Shown here: piece by piece, positions 1 to 8,777 of the stretch
Layout: each line of letters opens with the position of its first letter
How positions within the stretch are numbered: position 1 is the first letter of the stretch
NCBI GenBank assembly: GCA_043806215.1
Contig: JAZDHD010000446.1
Span: 1-51,761 of the forward strand
Origin: JAVHLK01 sp043806215
Lineage (GTDB): Bacteria; Desulfobacterota; Desulfomonilia; Desulfomonilales; Desulfomonilaceae
Length of the DNA: 51,761 nucleotides
Direction of reading: 5' to 3'
The notes under the pieces: model-generated
What the model saw: only the letters and a program-made list of their open reading frames with translations
Databases searched by the model: none
Told to the model about the DNA's origin: nothing
Made by a program: the position numbers and the translations under genes

Positions 1-52
1 TGCCCGTCATCTTCAAGGGCGGGCGTCCTTGCCCGCCGTCTCCCCGGTGCGG
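1..52. repeat. Hairpin repeat fragment, same module as near the right end
   Basis: The first 25 bases of the window are identical to the reverse complement of bases 50798-50822, and the similarity continues more weakly to about base 48. The segment contains GC-rich inverted repeats (GGGCGG/CCGCCC type). It ends a few bases from the trkH stop codon. It is read as one arm of the palindromic element family described at 50686-50964; the rest lies outside the window. Confidence 0.7.
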
Positions 53-54
53 AA

Positions 55-1500
55 TCACTTCCTCCAGAAGTCGGGGACCATTAGGACGAAGACCGTGTAG
101 AGTTCCAACCGGCCGACGATCATGTTGAATATCAACACCCATTTGGCCGGAACCGGCAGCCACGCGAACGTATCCATTGCGCCGACCCCGTTCAGGCCCG
201 GCCCGATGTTCGAAAGGGTGGCGGCACTCGCACCGATTGCGGTCACAACGTCCAGGTGCATCACAACCAGGAGGAGCGTCGAAACGACCCAGACACCCAC
301 GAACAGCCCTATGAACGCCATAATACTGTTGATTATTGCAGGGCTGACGACGCTCCGGTCGATCTTAAGAGGAATGACGGCCCTGGGGTGGATGAGAAGC
401 CGCAACTCCCTCAGGACGTGCTTGGCGGCAATCACCAGCCTCATGCATTTCATTCCGCCGCCCGTACTTCCTGCGCAGCCCCCCACGAACATCAGTATGA
501 GCAATAACCACTGACAGGCCCAAGGCCATTCTTCCCAGTCTGCGGTGCCGAATCCCGTTGTAGTCATGATGGAAGCGGTCTGAAATGCGGACTGGTTAAG
601 GCTTGCCCAGAAGCCGCCTCCGCCCGCATCGTAGACCTGCCAACAGATGAAGGCCGTCGCAGTTCCAAAAATTAGCAGGTACAGTCGGAACTCCTGCGAT
701 TGCAGATAGGCCCGGGGATTACCGCTCAGGGCCTGGAAATGGAGCGTGAAGTTGGCCCCTGCAATGAGCATAAAAACGATCACGATCACATCTATCAGAG
801 GGCTTTGGTAATAGCCTATGGAAAGGTTCTTGGTGGAAAAGCCTCCGGTGGCCATTGTTCCGAAGGTGTGGCATACGGAGTCGAAGAAGTCCATGCCGGC
901 GGCGCAGAGAAGGATTATCTCCGCAACGGTGAAAACCGCGTAGACCTTCCAGAGAGTCTTGGCGGTTGCGGCCACGGTGGGTTTGAGTTTGTCCACTACG
1001 GGAGAAGGGACCTCGGCCCTGAACATGGCCATACCCCCGATCCCGAGGAGAGGCAGTATGGCCACCGACAGGACGATAATGCCCATACCGCCCAGCCAGT
1101 GAGTGAGACTCCGCCAGAAGAGAATCGAACGGGGGAGTTTCTCGACGTCGACCACCACGGTGGCGCCCGTGGTGGTGAATCCTGAAAAGGACTCGAAAAC
1201 CGCATCCGTGAAATTGGGAAGGGAACCGGAAACCATGTAGGGCACGGCACCGACTAATCCAACAATGAGCCAGCCCAAAGTAACGATGGCGAACGCATCC
1301 CTCAGTCCGTACTCTGCATCGGGGTCCCGAAGGAGAAAGAAGACCGCTCCGCCGAAGACGAGGCAGAACAGTATTATGGCGAGGAATTCCAGGTGCCGTT
1401 CATCCCCCGCGTGGAGAGACCACGGTATGGCCGAGGACATGCACAGGCCCAGAACGGCAACCAAGCCTCCCAGTGCTGCGGCTACGAGACGAAGATTCAT
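55..1500 (-). CDS. trkH: TrkH-family potassium uptake membrane protein
   Basis: This is the ion-translocating subunit of a Trk/Ktr-type potassium transporter in the inner membrane. The 481-residue product is almost entirely hydrophobic helices and shows the pore-loop signatures of the SKT superfamily: FESFSGFTTTGATV near residues 103-116, TMATGGFSTKN near 215-225, TASIMTTTGFGT near 307-318 and SNIGPGL near 434-440. Glycines in these loops form the selectivity filter in characterised members. Length matches the family (about 480). The ATG overlaps the trkA stop by 4 bases (ATGA type), so the two are translationally coupled as trkA-trkH. The gene ends next to a repeat fragment that begins the window. 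The family assignment is clear; ion specificity (K+ versus Na+) is inferred. Confidence 0.95.
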   Translation of the reverse strand: MNLRLVAAALGGLVAVLGLCMSSAIPWSLHAGDERHLEFLAIILFCLVFGGAVFFLLRDPDAEYGLRDAFAIVTLGWLIVGLVGAVPYMVSGSLPNFTDAVFESFSGFTTTGATVVVDVEKLPRSILFWRSLTHWLGGMGIIVLSVAILPLLGIGGMAMFRAEVPSPVVDKLKPTVAATAKTLWKVYAVFTVAEIILLCAAGMDFFDSVCHTFGTMATGGFSTKNLSIGYYQSPLIDVIVIVFMLIAGANFTLHFQALSGNPRAYLQSQEFRLYLLIFGTATAFICWQVYDAGGGGFWASLNQSAFQTASIMTTTGFGTADWEEWPWACQWLLLILMFVGGCAGSTGGGMKCMRLVIAAKHVLRELRLLIHPRAVIPLKIDRSVVSPAIINSIMAFIGLFVGVWVVSTLLLVVMHLDVVTAIGASAATLSNIGPGLNGVGAMDTFAWLPVPAKWVLIFNMIVGRLELYTVFVLMVPDFWRK

Positions 1501-2867
1501 CCGAAAAAGTTGGGGCTGACCGTTATCAGCTTTTCGACCTTGGGAATCGCTTCCCTTCTGGCGAAAACGATGATTCTGTCGCCGGGCTGAATCACCGTGT
1601 TTCCATCGGGGATAAGGAAATCGCGACCACGTTCGACTGCTCCGAGAATCGCCCCGGAGGGAAATCTCACCTTCCTCAAAGCCCTGCCGACGATCTGTGA
1701 TGTTTCCATCGCTTCGAACTCGATGACTTCAACGCCTTCTCCCGGGAGCATGGAAACCGACATTACCTTGCCCTTCCGAATATACTGAAGGATTCGTGAA
1801 GCTCCTTCCAGCCTGGGGTTCACCACCACATCGACCCCTACCACCGAGAGGAGCCGATGATACTCAACCTTGTTGGTCAGGGCGGCAACCCGTCCCACAC
1901 CCATTCTCTTGGCGAGGAGGGCGGTGAGTGCGTTGTGCTCGTCGTCCCCGGTCATGGCGAGGAAGGCGTCGATCTCGTAAATGCCTTCGCTCTTGAGAAA
2001 ATCCTCGTCCACTGAATCCGTCCTGAGAACCATTGTGTAGTCCAGCTGAGACGCGATTTCTTCGCACTTGGCCAAATCCGACTCGACGAGCCTGATCCGG
2101 CTCACTCCCTGTTTTTCCAATTCCATTGCGATTCTGACACCCACGTCGGTGCCGCCCAGAATCATGAAATTCTTTGGAGGAGCCCCATGGAGGCCCGAAA
2201 TCTCCATAACACGAGGTATCGATGCAATACCGGTGATCACGTAAATCGTGTCACGGGCCCTCAGGACATCACGGCCGCGCGGAATGATTGCCTCGGAATC
2301 GCGGAATATTGCCGCGATGAGGATTCTGTCGTCCGGATACCGTTCCCGCACGGCCATCAGTGAATGGCCGACAAGCGGGCTGTCGGACTTCAGTTGAATT
2401 CCGAAGAGCTTGATCCGTCCTTCGGCAAAGTCGATTACGTCGGTGGCGGAAGGCACTTTGAGCACCTTTATGAGCTTGCCGACCGCCTCGTGCTCCGGAC
2501 TGATGAAGAGGTCCACTCCAAGTCGGTTTTGGTCCGACAAACCGGACACTTCGAGATAGTCCTCCTGACGCAGCCGCGCAACCTTCTTCATGAATTTGTT
2601 GAATTGATGGGCCACGAAACAGGCAACCAGGTTCACTTCGTCCGAGTCGGTCACCGCGACCAGAATGCCGGCCTTGTCGATTCCCGCCTTCCTGAGAACC
2701 GCAGGCGACGATCCACGGCCCTGGATCGTTTGGACGTCCAACGTCTCATGGACAAAGTTGACCTTGGCCGGATTCTTTTCTACGACCACCACGTCCTGTC
2801 GTTCATATGAGAGACGCCGTGCGAGATGGTATCCCATCTCGCCGGCACCGACTATGACAATGCTCAA
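1497..2867 (-). CDS. trkA: Trk system potassium uptake regulator TrkA
   Basis: This is the cytoplasmic gating ring subunit of the Trk potassium transporter; it binds NAD(H)/nucleotides and controls TrkH. The 456-residue protein has the usual tandem architecture: an RCK_N Rossmann domain with GAGEMGYHLA at residues 7-16, an RCK_C domain around 140-225, then a second RCK_N (GGTDVGVRIAMELEK near 239-253) and RCK_C (about 370-456). Acidic residues follow the first beta strand (VVVEKN), as in NAD-binding members. It lies directly upstream of trkH with a 4-base overlap. The region upstream (2868-3081) is short and holds no gene. The assignment is secure from length, double-RCK layout and partner. 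Confidence 0.95.
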   Translation of the reverse strand: MSIVIVGAGEMGYHLARRLSYERQDVVVVEKNPAKVNFVHETLDVQTIQGRGSSPAVLRKAGIDKAGILVAVTDSDEVNLVACFVAHQFNKFMKKVARLRQEDYLEVSGLSDQNRLGVDLFISPEHEAVGKLIKVLKVPSATDVIDFAEGRIKLFGIQLKSDSPLVGHSLMAVRERYPDDRILIAAIFRDSEAIIPRGRDVLRARDTIYVITGIASIPRVMEISGLHGAPPKNFMILGGTDVGVRIAMELEKQGVSRIRLVESDLAKCEEIASQLDYTMVLRTDSVDEDFLKSEGIYEIDAFLAMTGDDEHNALTALLAKRMGVGRVAALTNKVEYHRLLSVVGVDVVVNPRLEGASRILQYIRKGKVMSVSMLPGEGVEVIEFEAMETSQIVGRALRKVRFPSGAILGAVERGRDFLIPDGNTVIQPGDRIIVFARREAIPKVEKLITVSPNFFG

Positions 2868-3081
2868 AGCTTGCTCTCCCTCTTCCGGATCACGGGCAGC
2901 TTACATCCGGCCCTATCGGGAGTCAACCCCGACATTCCCAAACAAGCCGCCATCCACCTATGGAAACCAAATCTATTGTTCCGAAAGCGGCGTTCGGAAA
3001 ACATAACCTTACTGGACGCGGGCAAGCCGCTTCAGCCGGTCGGTTATTTCGAACAAGCTCCGACATCTGTTCCGTTGCCCT

Positions 3082-3396
3082 TTAGACTCCTTTGTCCGTC
3101 CGGCTCTGCTTCTCTCGCAGTTCCCGCTTCACTTCAGCGAAAGCGATCTCTTCCAGTTCAATCCGCTCACGAATGATCCTTGTGAGCCACTCTTCAAGCC
3201 CCTTCTCTCTGTGCAACTTTGCCAGAAAGGCAGCTCTGGCCGTCAGCCCGGCTGGAATTGATAGAGATGCAGGCCTATCCATTTTGACCTCGATAGGCTC
3301 TTCCCACGCCGAATCATCCTCGGCTTGTGCGATGACTGACGCATCGATTTCGTCTTCTTCATTCTTCCGCTTAACAGCCTTGGTCCTTGAAGTCAT
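3082..3396 (-). CDS. CopG/BrnA-like putative antitoxin, orphan
   Basis: This encodes a small acidic/basic protein of 104 residues. The chosen ATG at 3396 is preceded by a weak purine-rich site. Longer reading in the same frame would run into the glycosyltransferase gene and has no coding character. The C-terminal half (about residues 40-95) has the sequence style of CopG/BrnA-type ribbon-helix-helix antitoxins: a PxSLxIPAGLxARAAFLAxLHRE stretch, then EEWLTRIIRERI and a charged helix. No toxin-like partner (BrnT, RelE, HigB) is visible on either side: 110 bp separate it from the upstream glycosyltransferase and only 214 bp from trkA. It may be a solitary antitoxin remnant or a small DNA-binding regulator. 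Function is inferred from resemblance only. Confidence 0.6.
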   Translation of the reverse strand: MTSRTKAVKRKNEEDEIDASVIAQAEDDSAWEEPIEVKMDRPASLSIPAGLTARAAFLAKLHREKGLEEWLTRIIRERIELEEIAFAEVKRELREKQSRTDKGV

Positions 3397-3506
3397 ATTG
3401 GCCACCCCGTAATGATACGTACTACGTTCTGAGGCTTCGTCTGAAAGATTATTTTGAGATGAATCCCCCGGTAAATGATCACGACTCAGAAGGATGGGGC
3501 CGAGAG

Positions 3507-4724
3507 CTACGCTCCGAACCATCTGTCCACCAGGTAGCGTTTGGTCTTCTCGAACTGCACACACTGATCCTCGATCAGCTCCTCCACCTGCTGGGTGTTC
3601 ATGAACTCGGTTTCCAGCACGAATGAAAGCGTCCTGCCATTGTACAAAGGAATGAGGCTTTTCATCAGATCGGCCCCGGGCACGGCTCGGGTGTGGTATG
3701 CGTAGGCATAATCGTAAAGTACCTGAGCCCACAGTGCGGATGGGAACTCGAATCCCTCCAAAGGCAGCCCCGCTGCCTCCTCCAACTTGCCGTGGGTCTC
3801 CGGCGAGAGCGTCTCGCGGTAAATGTCCCGGCCGGTCTCCATCCCGCTGAGAAACTTCGCACCGAGCGCTTTGACGTCGACCGTCACTTCAGGGGGTATC
3901 TCCACGTCTCCCAAGCCAAATCCGTAGACCGCAGTGGGACGGCTCCACCTGACTTCACGCCAGAATTCCGCGTGACGGTCCATGACGTCGAAAATTGTCC
4001 CGACCACGTCCGCAAACATGGGACCCAGATCCGCCGCGGGATCTTTCGGTTTGTGAATCTTAGGCCTGCCCATGAAAGACTGGATTACCGAAACGCGGCT
4101 CAGCATGGCCAATGAGGTCATCCAAACGTCAATGCCGAAGTGCACAACGTGGTCCGTCCACGATTCCGATTCCATGTACACCCGTGCCAACTCACCGGAA
4201 AATCCGAAGTCACCGCCGATGGGCTGGCGAACCCGACGTCCATACAGCGCTCTCGTGAGTGGATAGGCTATATTGTTGGTAATGGTGCCGTCGTATTTGT
4301 GCCGTACATACAGCGGCGCAACAAATGAGAAATCTTCAAAGAGGGGCCTTCCCAGGTTCCGGACCCATTCGGGGGTAATGCTCTTGAGGTCCGCATCCAC
4401 CACCACAACCGCCTGTGCTCCCAACTGGAGAGCCTTCTCAAACAGGTTCCTGAAATTATTACCCTTTCCCTTAACGCCCTCCGCTGTGGACAAGTAAACC
4501 TTCGGATTGTCCGTGGGCGTATCCATGAAGGCCCGCTTCGTGCCGTCCGGGGAGTTATTGTCGCAATTGATGATTACCCTGGAATACTCACGGAAGTACT
4601 TCGACAACCCCGCATCGACCTGGGTGGTGGGGAAGGAAATCGATGAAGCCTCGTTATAGGACGGAATGCCCACGATGACGTCGGCCTGGGATATCCCCTC
4701 CGGATTTTCCTCAATTGCTCTCAT
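3507..4724 (-). CDS. GT-A glycosyltransferase, glucosylglycerate/glucosyl-3-phosphoglycerate synthase-like
   Basis: This is a predicted nucleotide-sugar-dependent glycosyltransferase. With the ATG at 4724 (AAGGG seven bases upstream) the protein has 405 residues; a GTG at 4784 without a ribosome site would add 20. It opens with the GT-A signature VIVGIPSYNEA near residues 17-26, followed by IINCDNNSPDGT (51-62), the nucleotide-sugar loop EGVKGKGNN (82-90), and the metal-binding VVVVDADLKS (107-114) in place of a DXD motif. A downstream GGDFGFSGEL and a conserved HFGIDVW region complete the acceptor site. This pattern resembles enzymes that make glucosylglycerate or glucosyl-3-phosphoglycerate, which are compatible solutes and cell-wall sugar precursors. 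The sugar donor and acceptor cannot be fixed from sequence. It stands alone, with no partner phosphatase or kinase beside it. Confidence 0.75.
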   Translation of the reverse strand: MRAIEENPEGISQADVIVGIPSYNEASSISFPTTQVDAGLSKYFREYSRVIINCDNNSPDGTKRAFMDTPTDNPKVYLSTAEGVKGKGNNFRNLFEKALQLGAQAVVVVDADLKSITPEWVRNLGRPLFEDFSFVAPLYVRHKYDGTITNNIAYPLTRALYGRRVRQPIGGDFGFSGELARVYMESESWTDHVVHFGIDVWMTSLAMLSRVSVIQSFMGRPKIHKPKDPAADLGPMFADVVGTIFDVMDRHAEFWREVRWSRPTAVYGFGLGDVEIPPEVTVDVKALGAKFLSGMETGRDIYRETLSPETHGKLEEAAGLPLEGFEFPSALWAQVLYDYAYAYHTRAVPGADLMKSLIPLYNGRTLSFVLETEFMNTQQVEELIEDQCVQFEKTKRYLVDRWFGA

Positions 4725-4910
4725 CTGGTATCCCTTACCCGTGAAGGTAGACCAAGGCGAATCCCGAATCAATGACTCCGGCACAAGAACGACGTCCGGA
4801 AAAGGTGCCTGGAGTCATGGTTCCCGGGCTATTGCATCGGCCTCTTCCCATGGTTACATTGACCTTTGCACATCGCATCGCAAGGTTCCAAAGAAAGGAG
4901 TTGAACGCGA

Positions 4911-5618
4911 ATGCCCGCAGGCTCGACATTTGACGGTTTTCCCAAGGACGCGGCTGCATTTTACCGCGACCTGGCCGAAAACAACAACAAAGAGTGGTTC
5001 ACGTCACACAAGAGGGAATTCGAACAGCACGTTATGGCTCCGGCACGAGATTTCGTCTATGAAATGGGCAAGCGTCTCCGGGAAATCGCGCCCGGCATCA
5101 CAGCGGATCCGAGAGTGAACAAATCGATCTTCCGTCCTTATAGGGATACCCGTTTCAGTAAGGACAAGACCCCGTACAAGACTCACCTGGGCATATTCTT
5201 CTGGACCGGGGCTCTCCGGAAGATGGATTGTCCCGGATACTATCTGCACCTGGAACCTCCCATCGTGTTGTTGGGAGTCGGAAATCACTGTTTTTCCAAC
5301 TCATTGCTTCAGGTGTACCGAGATTCGGTCGTCGATCCCATTCTGGGACCGGCACTCGCCGAAGCGGTTGAAACGGTTCGCAGTCAAGGCGATTACGAAA
5401 TAGGGATCAAGCACTACAAGAAGACGCCCCGAGGCTATGATAAAGACCATGCCAACGCGGAATTTCTTCTGTTCAACGGCTTGACCGCGGCCTTCACCAC
5501 CGATATTCCTCAGGAGTTCCATTCGAAGGACTTGCCGGATTACGCGTTTGAACGATTCCGGGACATGTCCTCAATCCAGAAATGGCTCTCCCGGATGATC
5601 GAAGGTTTGAAGGCGTGA
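4911..5618 (+). CDS. DUF2461 (TIGR02453) family protein
   Basis: This is a 235-residue protein of the DUF2461 family, whose biochemical role is unknown. Family hallmarks are visible: FPKDAAAFYRDLAENNNKEWF near residues 8-28, the KSIFRPYRDTRFSKDKTPYKTH block near 68-89, followed by GIFFW, and a C-terminal LPDYAFERFRDMSSIQKWL stretch. The start ATG has a strong AAGGAG site ending eight bases upstream. It is transcribed away from the neighbouring glycosyltransferase, with about 190 bp between them, so it is probably monocistronic. Length agrees with the family (about 220-230). No catalytic residues can be named with confidence. Confidence 0.85.
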   Translation: MPAGSTFDGFPKDAAAFYRDLAENNNKEWFTSHKREFEQHVMAPARDFVYEMGKRLREIAPGITADPRVNKSIFRPYRDTRFSKDKTPYKTHLGIFFWTGALRKMDCPGYYLHLEPPIVLLGVGNHCFSNSLLQVYRDSVVDPILGPALAEAVETVRSQGDYEIGIKHYKKTPRGYDKDHANAEFLLFNGLTAAFTTDIPQEFHSKDLPDYAFERFRDMSSIQKWLSRMIEGLKA

Positions 5619-5727
5619 GTCGGTCGGAAAAGGGATTTGCAGCGGCGGGGGGGGATTACTGATTCCGGACCGGTACTCCACTGCGGAAGTCCGGTGAGAT
5701 ACTTTCGGAGACTGTTCCCGTCTTGAC

Positions 5728-5870
5728 AGCGCCGGCCTCCCCGCGTTCCGCGGGGTATTTCTCTCCTTGAACGCCCGGCAGAGACGCCGGGTCGCTACTA
5801 CGCCCGGCAGAGACGCCGGGTCGCTACTACGCCCGGCAGAGACGCCGGGACGCTACCGCGCGTTCATAAG
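5728..5870. repeat. Hairpin-cassette repeat with three tandem 29-bp units
   Basis: Three consecutive 29-bp units lie at 5771-5799, 5800-5828 and 5829-5857; the first two are identical and the third differs at two positions. Each unit contains the hairpin CCCGGC-AGAGAC-GCCGGG (6-bp stem, 6-base loop) and then CGCTAC. Just before them (about 5734-5757) is a GCGCCGGCCTCC segment with a CCCCGCG/CGCGGGG hairpin. The same modules occur at 12483, 21990, 31241 and 41884. There are no spacers, so this is not a CRISPR array. No terminal inverted repeats are present at this copy. Confidence 0.85.
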
Positions 5871-5905
5871 AATACGTCGGCGCATTTATATAGCGGTGTA
5901 ATCGC

Positions 5906-6145
5906 TCATCCCCCGGCAACGGGAGGGAAGAAAGCTACCCTGTCGCCGTCTTTCACCTGCTGTTCCTCCGCAGCATGCCTGCCGTTCAGGAAGATCACCT
6001 TTGCGGCTTTAACGGGAAGATTCAGGCGGCGCATCAGGTCTCCCACGGTTGTCCCGTCTTCGATTTCCATGGTGCAGGAGTTGCCCGTACTCCCCGGCGG
6101 CATATGGCCGACCAAAGACGCGTAGAGTATCAATTGAACTTTCAT
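5906..6145 (-). CDS. MoaD/ThiS-family ubiquitin-like sulfur carrier protein
   Basis: This is a 79-residue beta-grasp protein ending in the diagnostic Gly-Gly (PPVAGG). In characterised MoaD and ThiS proteins that terminus is adenylated and thiocarboxylated to donate sulfur to molybdopterin or thiazole. The core pattern is typical: KVQLILYASL at the start, GTTVGDLMRRLNLP in the middle, and VIFLNGRHA followed by VKDGDRVAFFPPVAGG at the end. The ATG at 6145 fits the family start, although no strong ribosome site precedes it; in-frame ATGs at 6160 and 6193 are alternatives. No moaE, thiG or activating enzyme is adjacent. A role in molybdopterin, thiamine, tungsten cofactor or protein modification remains open. 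A molybdenum enzyme lies 45 kb away at the other end of the window. Confidence 0.8.
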   Translation of the reverse strand: MKVQLILYASLVGHMPPGSTGNSCTMEIEDGTTVGDLMRRLNLPVKAAKVIFLNGRHAAEEQQVKDGDRVAFFPPVAGG

Positions 6146-6215
6146 GACTGTGGGGCTCATCTCCCGAATCGGGCATTGGGACCGGTTTACCATGCATGCA
6201 TGTCGGTGGACCCGG

Positions 6216-7307
6216 TCAATTGGATCTGGCCTTCACCGGCCCTTGAGCCGATGCGTTCGAGCCGCCGTCTCCGCGCTGATACGTGTTGACCGCGTTATTG
6301 TGCTCTCTGAGGGTGGTGGAGAAATGATGCGTCCCGTCATTTCTTGCCACAAAGTAGAGGTACGGCTTGTCCTCGGGGTGAATGGCGGCGATCAGGGACT
6401 CCCTCCCCGGACTGGCAATGGGACCCGGCGGAAGTCCGGAATTTTGGTAGGTATTGTACGGGTGTTTGCGGTCAAGGTCTTGTCGCGTTATCTTCGATCC
6501 CATAGGCTTGATGCCGTAGATGACGGTGGGGTCTGATTGAAGTCTCATGTTCTTGCGGAGCCGGTTGTGAAAAACCGCCGATACCAGCGCGTGCTCCGAA
6601 GCACGGGCCTCCTTTTCAATGAGTGAGGCCAGCGTCACCACCTGAGACTCCGTCCATCCGTATTTTTCCGCAGTCGCCCTCACGTGCCGGTCGTAGACTT
6701 CCCTGTATCTGTTCACCATCTTGGTGACTACGGACTTCACGTCATTCCTGTCCGAATACCTGAAACTGTACGTATCGGGAAAGAGATACCCTTCCACCGT
6801 CTTCCCCTCAAGCCCCAGGTCTCCAACAAAGCTCTGATCCAGAGCCTTCTTCAGAAAATCATCCTTGCGTACCAGCCCTTTCTTCTGAAGCAGATCGGCT
6901 GTCTGGAAAACGGTGTACCCTTCAGGAATCGTCACCGACAGCATTAGGGTCTTCCCGGAGACGAGCAAGTCCAAAACTTCACCGGCGTCGCTGCCCGTCT
7001 TCAAAGCGTAATCCCCTGCCTTTATTTTGCATTGCCCGCCACGAATCAAGCCGACGAGCTTGAAGACAAACCGACTGGAGATAATGCCCTGGTTCTCAAG
7101 AATCGTACCCACCTGGGACAACGAGCACCCACGGGGAATGCTCACGATCGCATCCTGTCCGGCAGGCACGGACACCGTTCCCCCACCGCCGGCGAATTTC
7201 AACAGATCCGGAATCTTCCTGTAAGCCGCATAGCCGCCAAGCACGACGGCACCCAATAGTGTCGCCAAAACCACACTCTTGAACACGGTCAGAACTGAAA
7301 TCTTCAT
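6216..7307 (-). CDS. mltG: Endolytic murein transglycosylase MltG
   Basis: This is an inner-membrane enzyme that cuts nascent peptidoglycan strands and helps set glycan length. The 363-residue protein has an N-terminal membrane anchor (about residues 8-28), a LysM-like region (about 48-120) and the YceG catalytic domain. Signature segments are VEGYLFPDTY (171-180) and LASLIEKEA (226-234), in which Glu231 is the expected catalytic acid by comparison with the E. coli enzyme. Further conserved segments are LRLQSDPTVIYG-type and YNTYQNSGLPPGPIASPG. The ATG overlaps the ruvX stop by 4 bases, so ruvX-mltG form a coupled pair; this neighbourhood is common in bacteria. Confidence 0.95.
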   Translation of the reverse strand: MKISVLTVFKSVVLATLLGAVVLGGYAAYRKIPDLLKFAGGGGTVSVPAGQDAIVSIPRGCSLSQVGTILENQGIISSRFVFKLVGLIRGGQCKIKAGDYALKTGSDAGEVLDLLVSGKTLMLSVTIPEGYTVFQTADLLQKKGLVRKDDFLKKALDQSFVGDLGLEGKTVEGYLFPDTYSFRYSDRNDVKSVVTKMVNRYREVYDRHVRATAEKYGWTESQVVTLASLIEKEARASEHALVSAVFHNRLRKNMRLQSDPTVIYGIKPMGSKITRQDLDRKHPYNTYQNSGLPPGPIASPGRESLIAAIHPEDKPYLYFVARNDGTHHFSTTLREHNNAVNTYQRGDGGSNASAQGPVKARSN

Positions 7308-7735
7308 CGGTTTGACGAATCCTCGAATCGTTTTCTATCCAGATACCCCTGGAGTATAATAACCGCTGCGAGTTTGTCGATGACCTTCCGACGCTTGGAT
7401 CGACTCATGTCGGCCTCGAGGAGGGTGCGTTCGGCAGCGACGGTGGACAGCCGCTCATCCCACTCCTTCAACGGAACGCCGACGCGGGCGGCGAGAGCCT
7501 CCATAAACGCCCTCACTTTGCCCGCTTGAGGACCTTCGCTGCCGTCCATGTTGTAAGGGATTCCAACGACGATTTCTTCGACATTGTACTGCACGACTAC
7601 TTGCTTGATATGTTCCAAGTCGGTTTGAAGATCCCTACAAATCATGGATTCCAAACCTTGTCCGGTCAGGCCGAGTTCATCGCTCACGGCGATTCCGATT
7701 CTCTTTGAACCAATGTCTAAAGCCAGTATTCTCAC
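7304..7735 (-). CDS. ruvX: Holliday junction resolvase-like RuvX (YqgF)
   Basis: This is an RNase H-fold nuclease of the YqgF/RuvX family, implicated in pre-16S rRNA processing and proposed as a Holliday-junction resolvase. The 143-residue product shows the family landmarks: ALDIGSKRIGIAVSD at residues 5-19 with the first catalytic Asp, EEIVVGIPYNMDGSEG in the middle, DERLSTVAAE (second acidic site), and a final DKLAAVIILQGYLD with the third Asp. Initiation is at a GTG at 7735; a GGGG-rich site lies somewhat far upstream. It is followed by mltG with a 4-base overlap. Confidence 0.93.
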   Translation of the reverse strand: MRILALDIGSKRIGIAVSDELGLTGQGLESMICRDLQTDLEHIKQVVVQYNVEEIVVGIPYNMDGSEGPQAGKVRAFMEALAARVGVPLKEWDERLSTVAAERTLLEADMSRSKRRKVIDKLAAVIILQGYLDRKRFEDSSNR

Positions 7736-7915
7736 CGGGATGACGTTCCCCTTCCGCTGAACGGCTCATCAAGCCGAGCATGCAGTCACCTGTAGACAAT
7801 TATCGGATTCCTGTCAAGTTTTTGGGGCACCTTCTCTTGGCCTTGGCGACGGTCTTCCGACACTCCATAACGACGCGCATTGAAATTCGCGGTGGCCCTA
7901 ACCCTAAAAGAACTT

Positions 7916-8527
7916 CTATGACCCGTCTTCTTCGGGAATACTCTCGTCGGCCAGTTCCGCCGCAGCTTGGATGATGAAATCTACGTCGTCGTCATCGGCG
8001 TACGGAAAGCATTGACCGGCCTCAATGGGGAGTTGAAGATCCTCGATGTGCTGAGGGAGCTTTGTCATCTTCTTCCCGACGGCCATACGGCCGGCCAGTT
8101 TTTCCACTGATTCGTCCGCGATGAGCACCACGTTTTCAGCATCGGAAATCAGTGCCAGGCCGATGGCCTCCAACGGTTTCTTGTCCGTCAATTCCTCCAG
8201 ACCCTTTTTCAACTTTTGTGTGAGAAACGGAAGACGCGATTGTATCTCACCTATGGAGAAAATACCGTCCAGCGCCTGCCTCCGTTGAACGTCGGTCCCC
8301 ATGACAAGCGCCTCTTCGAAGCTCTCCAGAGCTTCGGACAAGTGCTTCCGGGAAAAATGGGAACGCGCTTCGATGAGCATGCTTCTGGCTTCGGTCTCAT
8401 CGAGGGAGTCCGGGTCATAGGCCTGTTCGTAGCATTCCACAGCGGCGGACACATCGCCTCGCTGCAGAAATTCCCTGCCCTTTGCAACAAAAGCGGCTTC
8501 CACTGTTTCTCCGTTCGTTTCAATCAT
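7916..8527 (-). CDS. TPR-containing hypothetical protein
   Basis: This is an acidic protein of about 203 residues when started at the ATG at 8527. The open frame continues upstream to 8797, but that extension lacks coding character, so the start is uncertain (8554 is also possible). Residues 8-75 contain two tetratricopeptide-like helical pairs (AKGREFLQRGDVSAAVECYEQAY, then ARSHFSRKHLSEALESFEEAL), suggesting a protein-interaction scaffold. The C-terminal half is charged, ends in a run of acidic residues (YADDDDVDFIIQ), and matches nothing I recognise. No signal peptide or membrane segment is visible. It is not in an operon: ruvX starts 180 bp downstream and a kinase gene is divergent. Confidence 0.65.
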   Translation of the reverse strand: MIETNGETVEAAFVAKGREFLQRGDVSAAVECYEQAYDPDSLDETEARSMLIEARSHFSRKHLSEALESFEEALVMGTDVQRRQALDGIFSIGEIQSRLPFLTQKLKKGLEELTDKKPLEAIGLALISDAENVVLIADESVEKLAGRMAVGKKMTKLPQHIEDLQLPIEAGQCFPYADDDDVDFIIQAAAELADESIPEEDGS

Positions 8528-8777
8528 AGATCGGTCTCTGTATACTATGCTCATCCAGTGGGCGTTCATGCGGGTGCCGTGGGTGACCGTGTGCAGGTTT
8601 CTACGGCCGGGAGCCTCCACGATGGACTCCATCCGGAGGAAATCCGCAGAGTAACGGCTTTGCCATGGTGCAACCTCTTTGATCGCCCACTGACCTCGGT
8701 CGATGAATCCTTTGGCCCGATCTTCGGAACCTGCTGCTCCGCTCACCGAGCCCGGTTGGCAAGGCATGCATGACGCT

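Noticed and set aside
5771..5857. CRISPR array
   Set aside because: The units are directly adjacent with no spacers and belong to the dispersed hairpin family; no cas genes are present.
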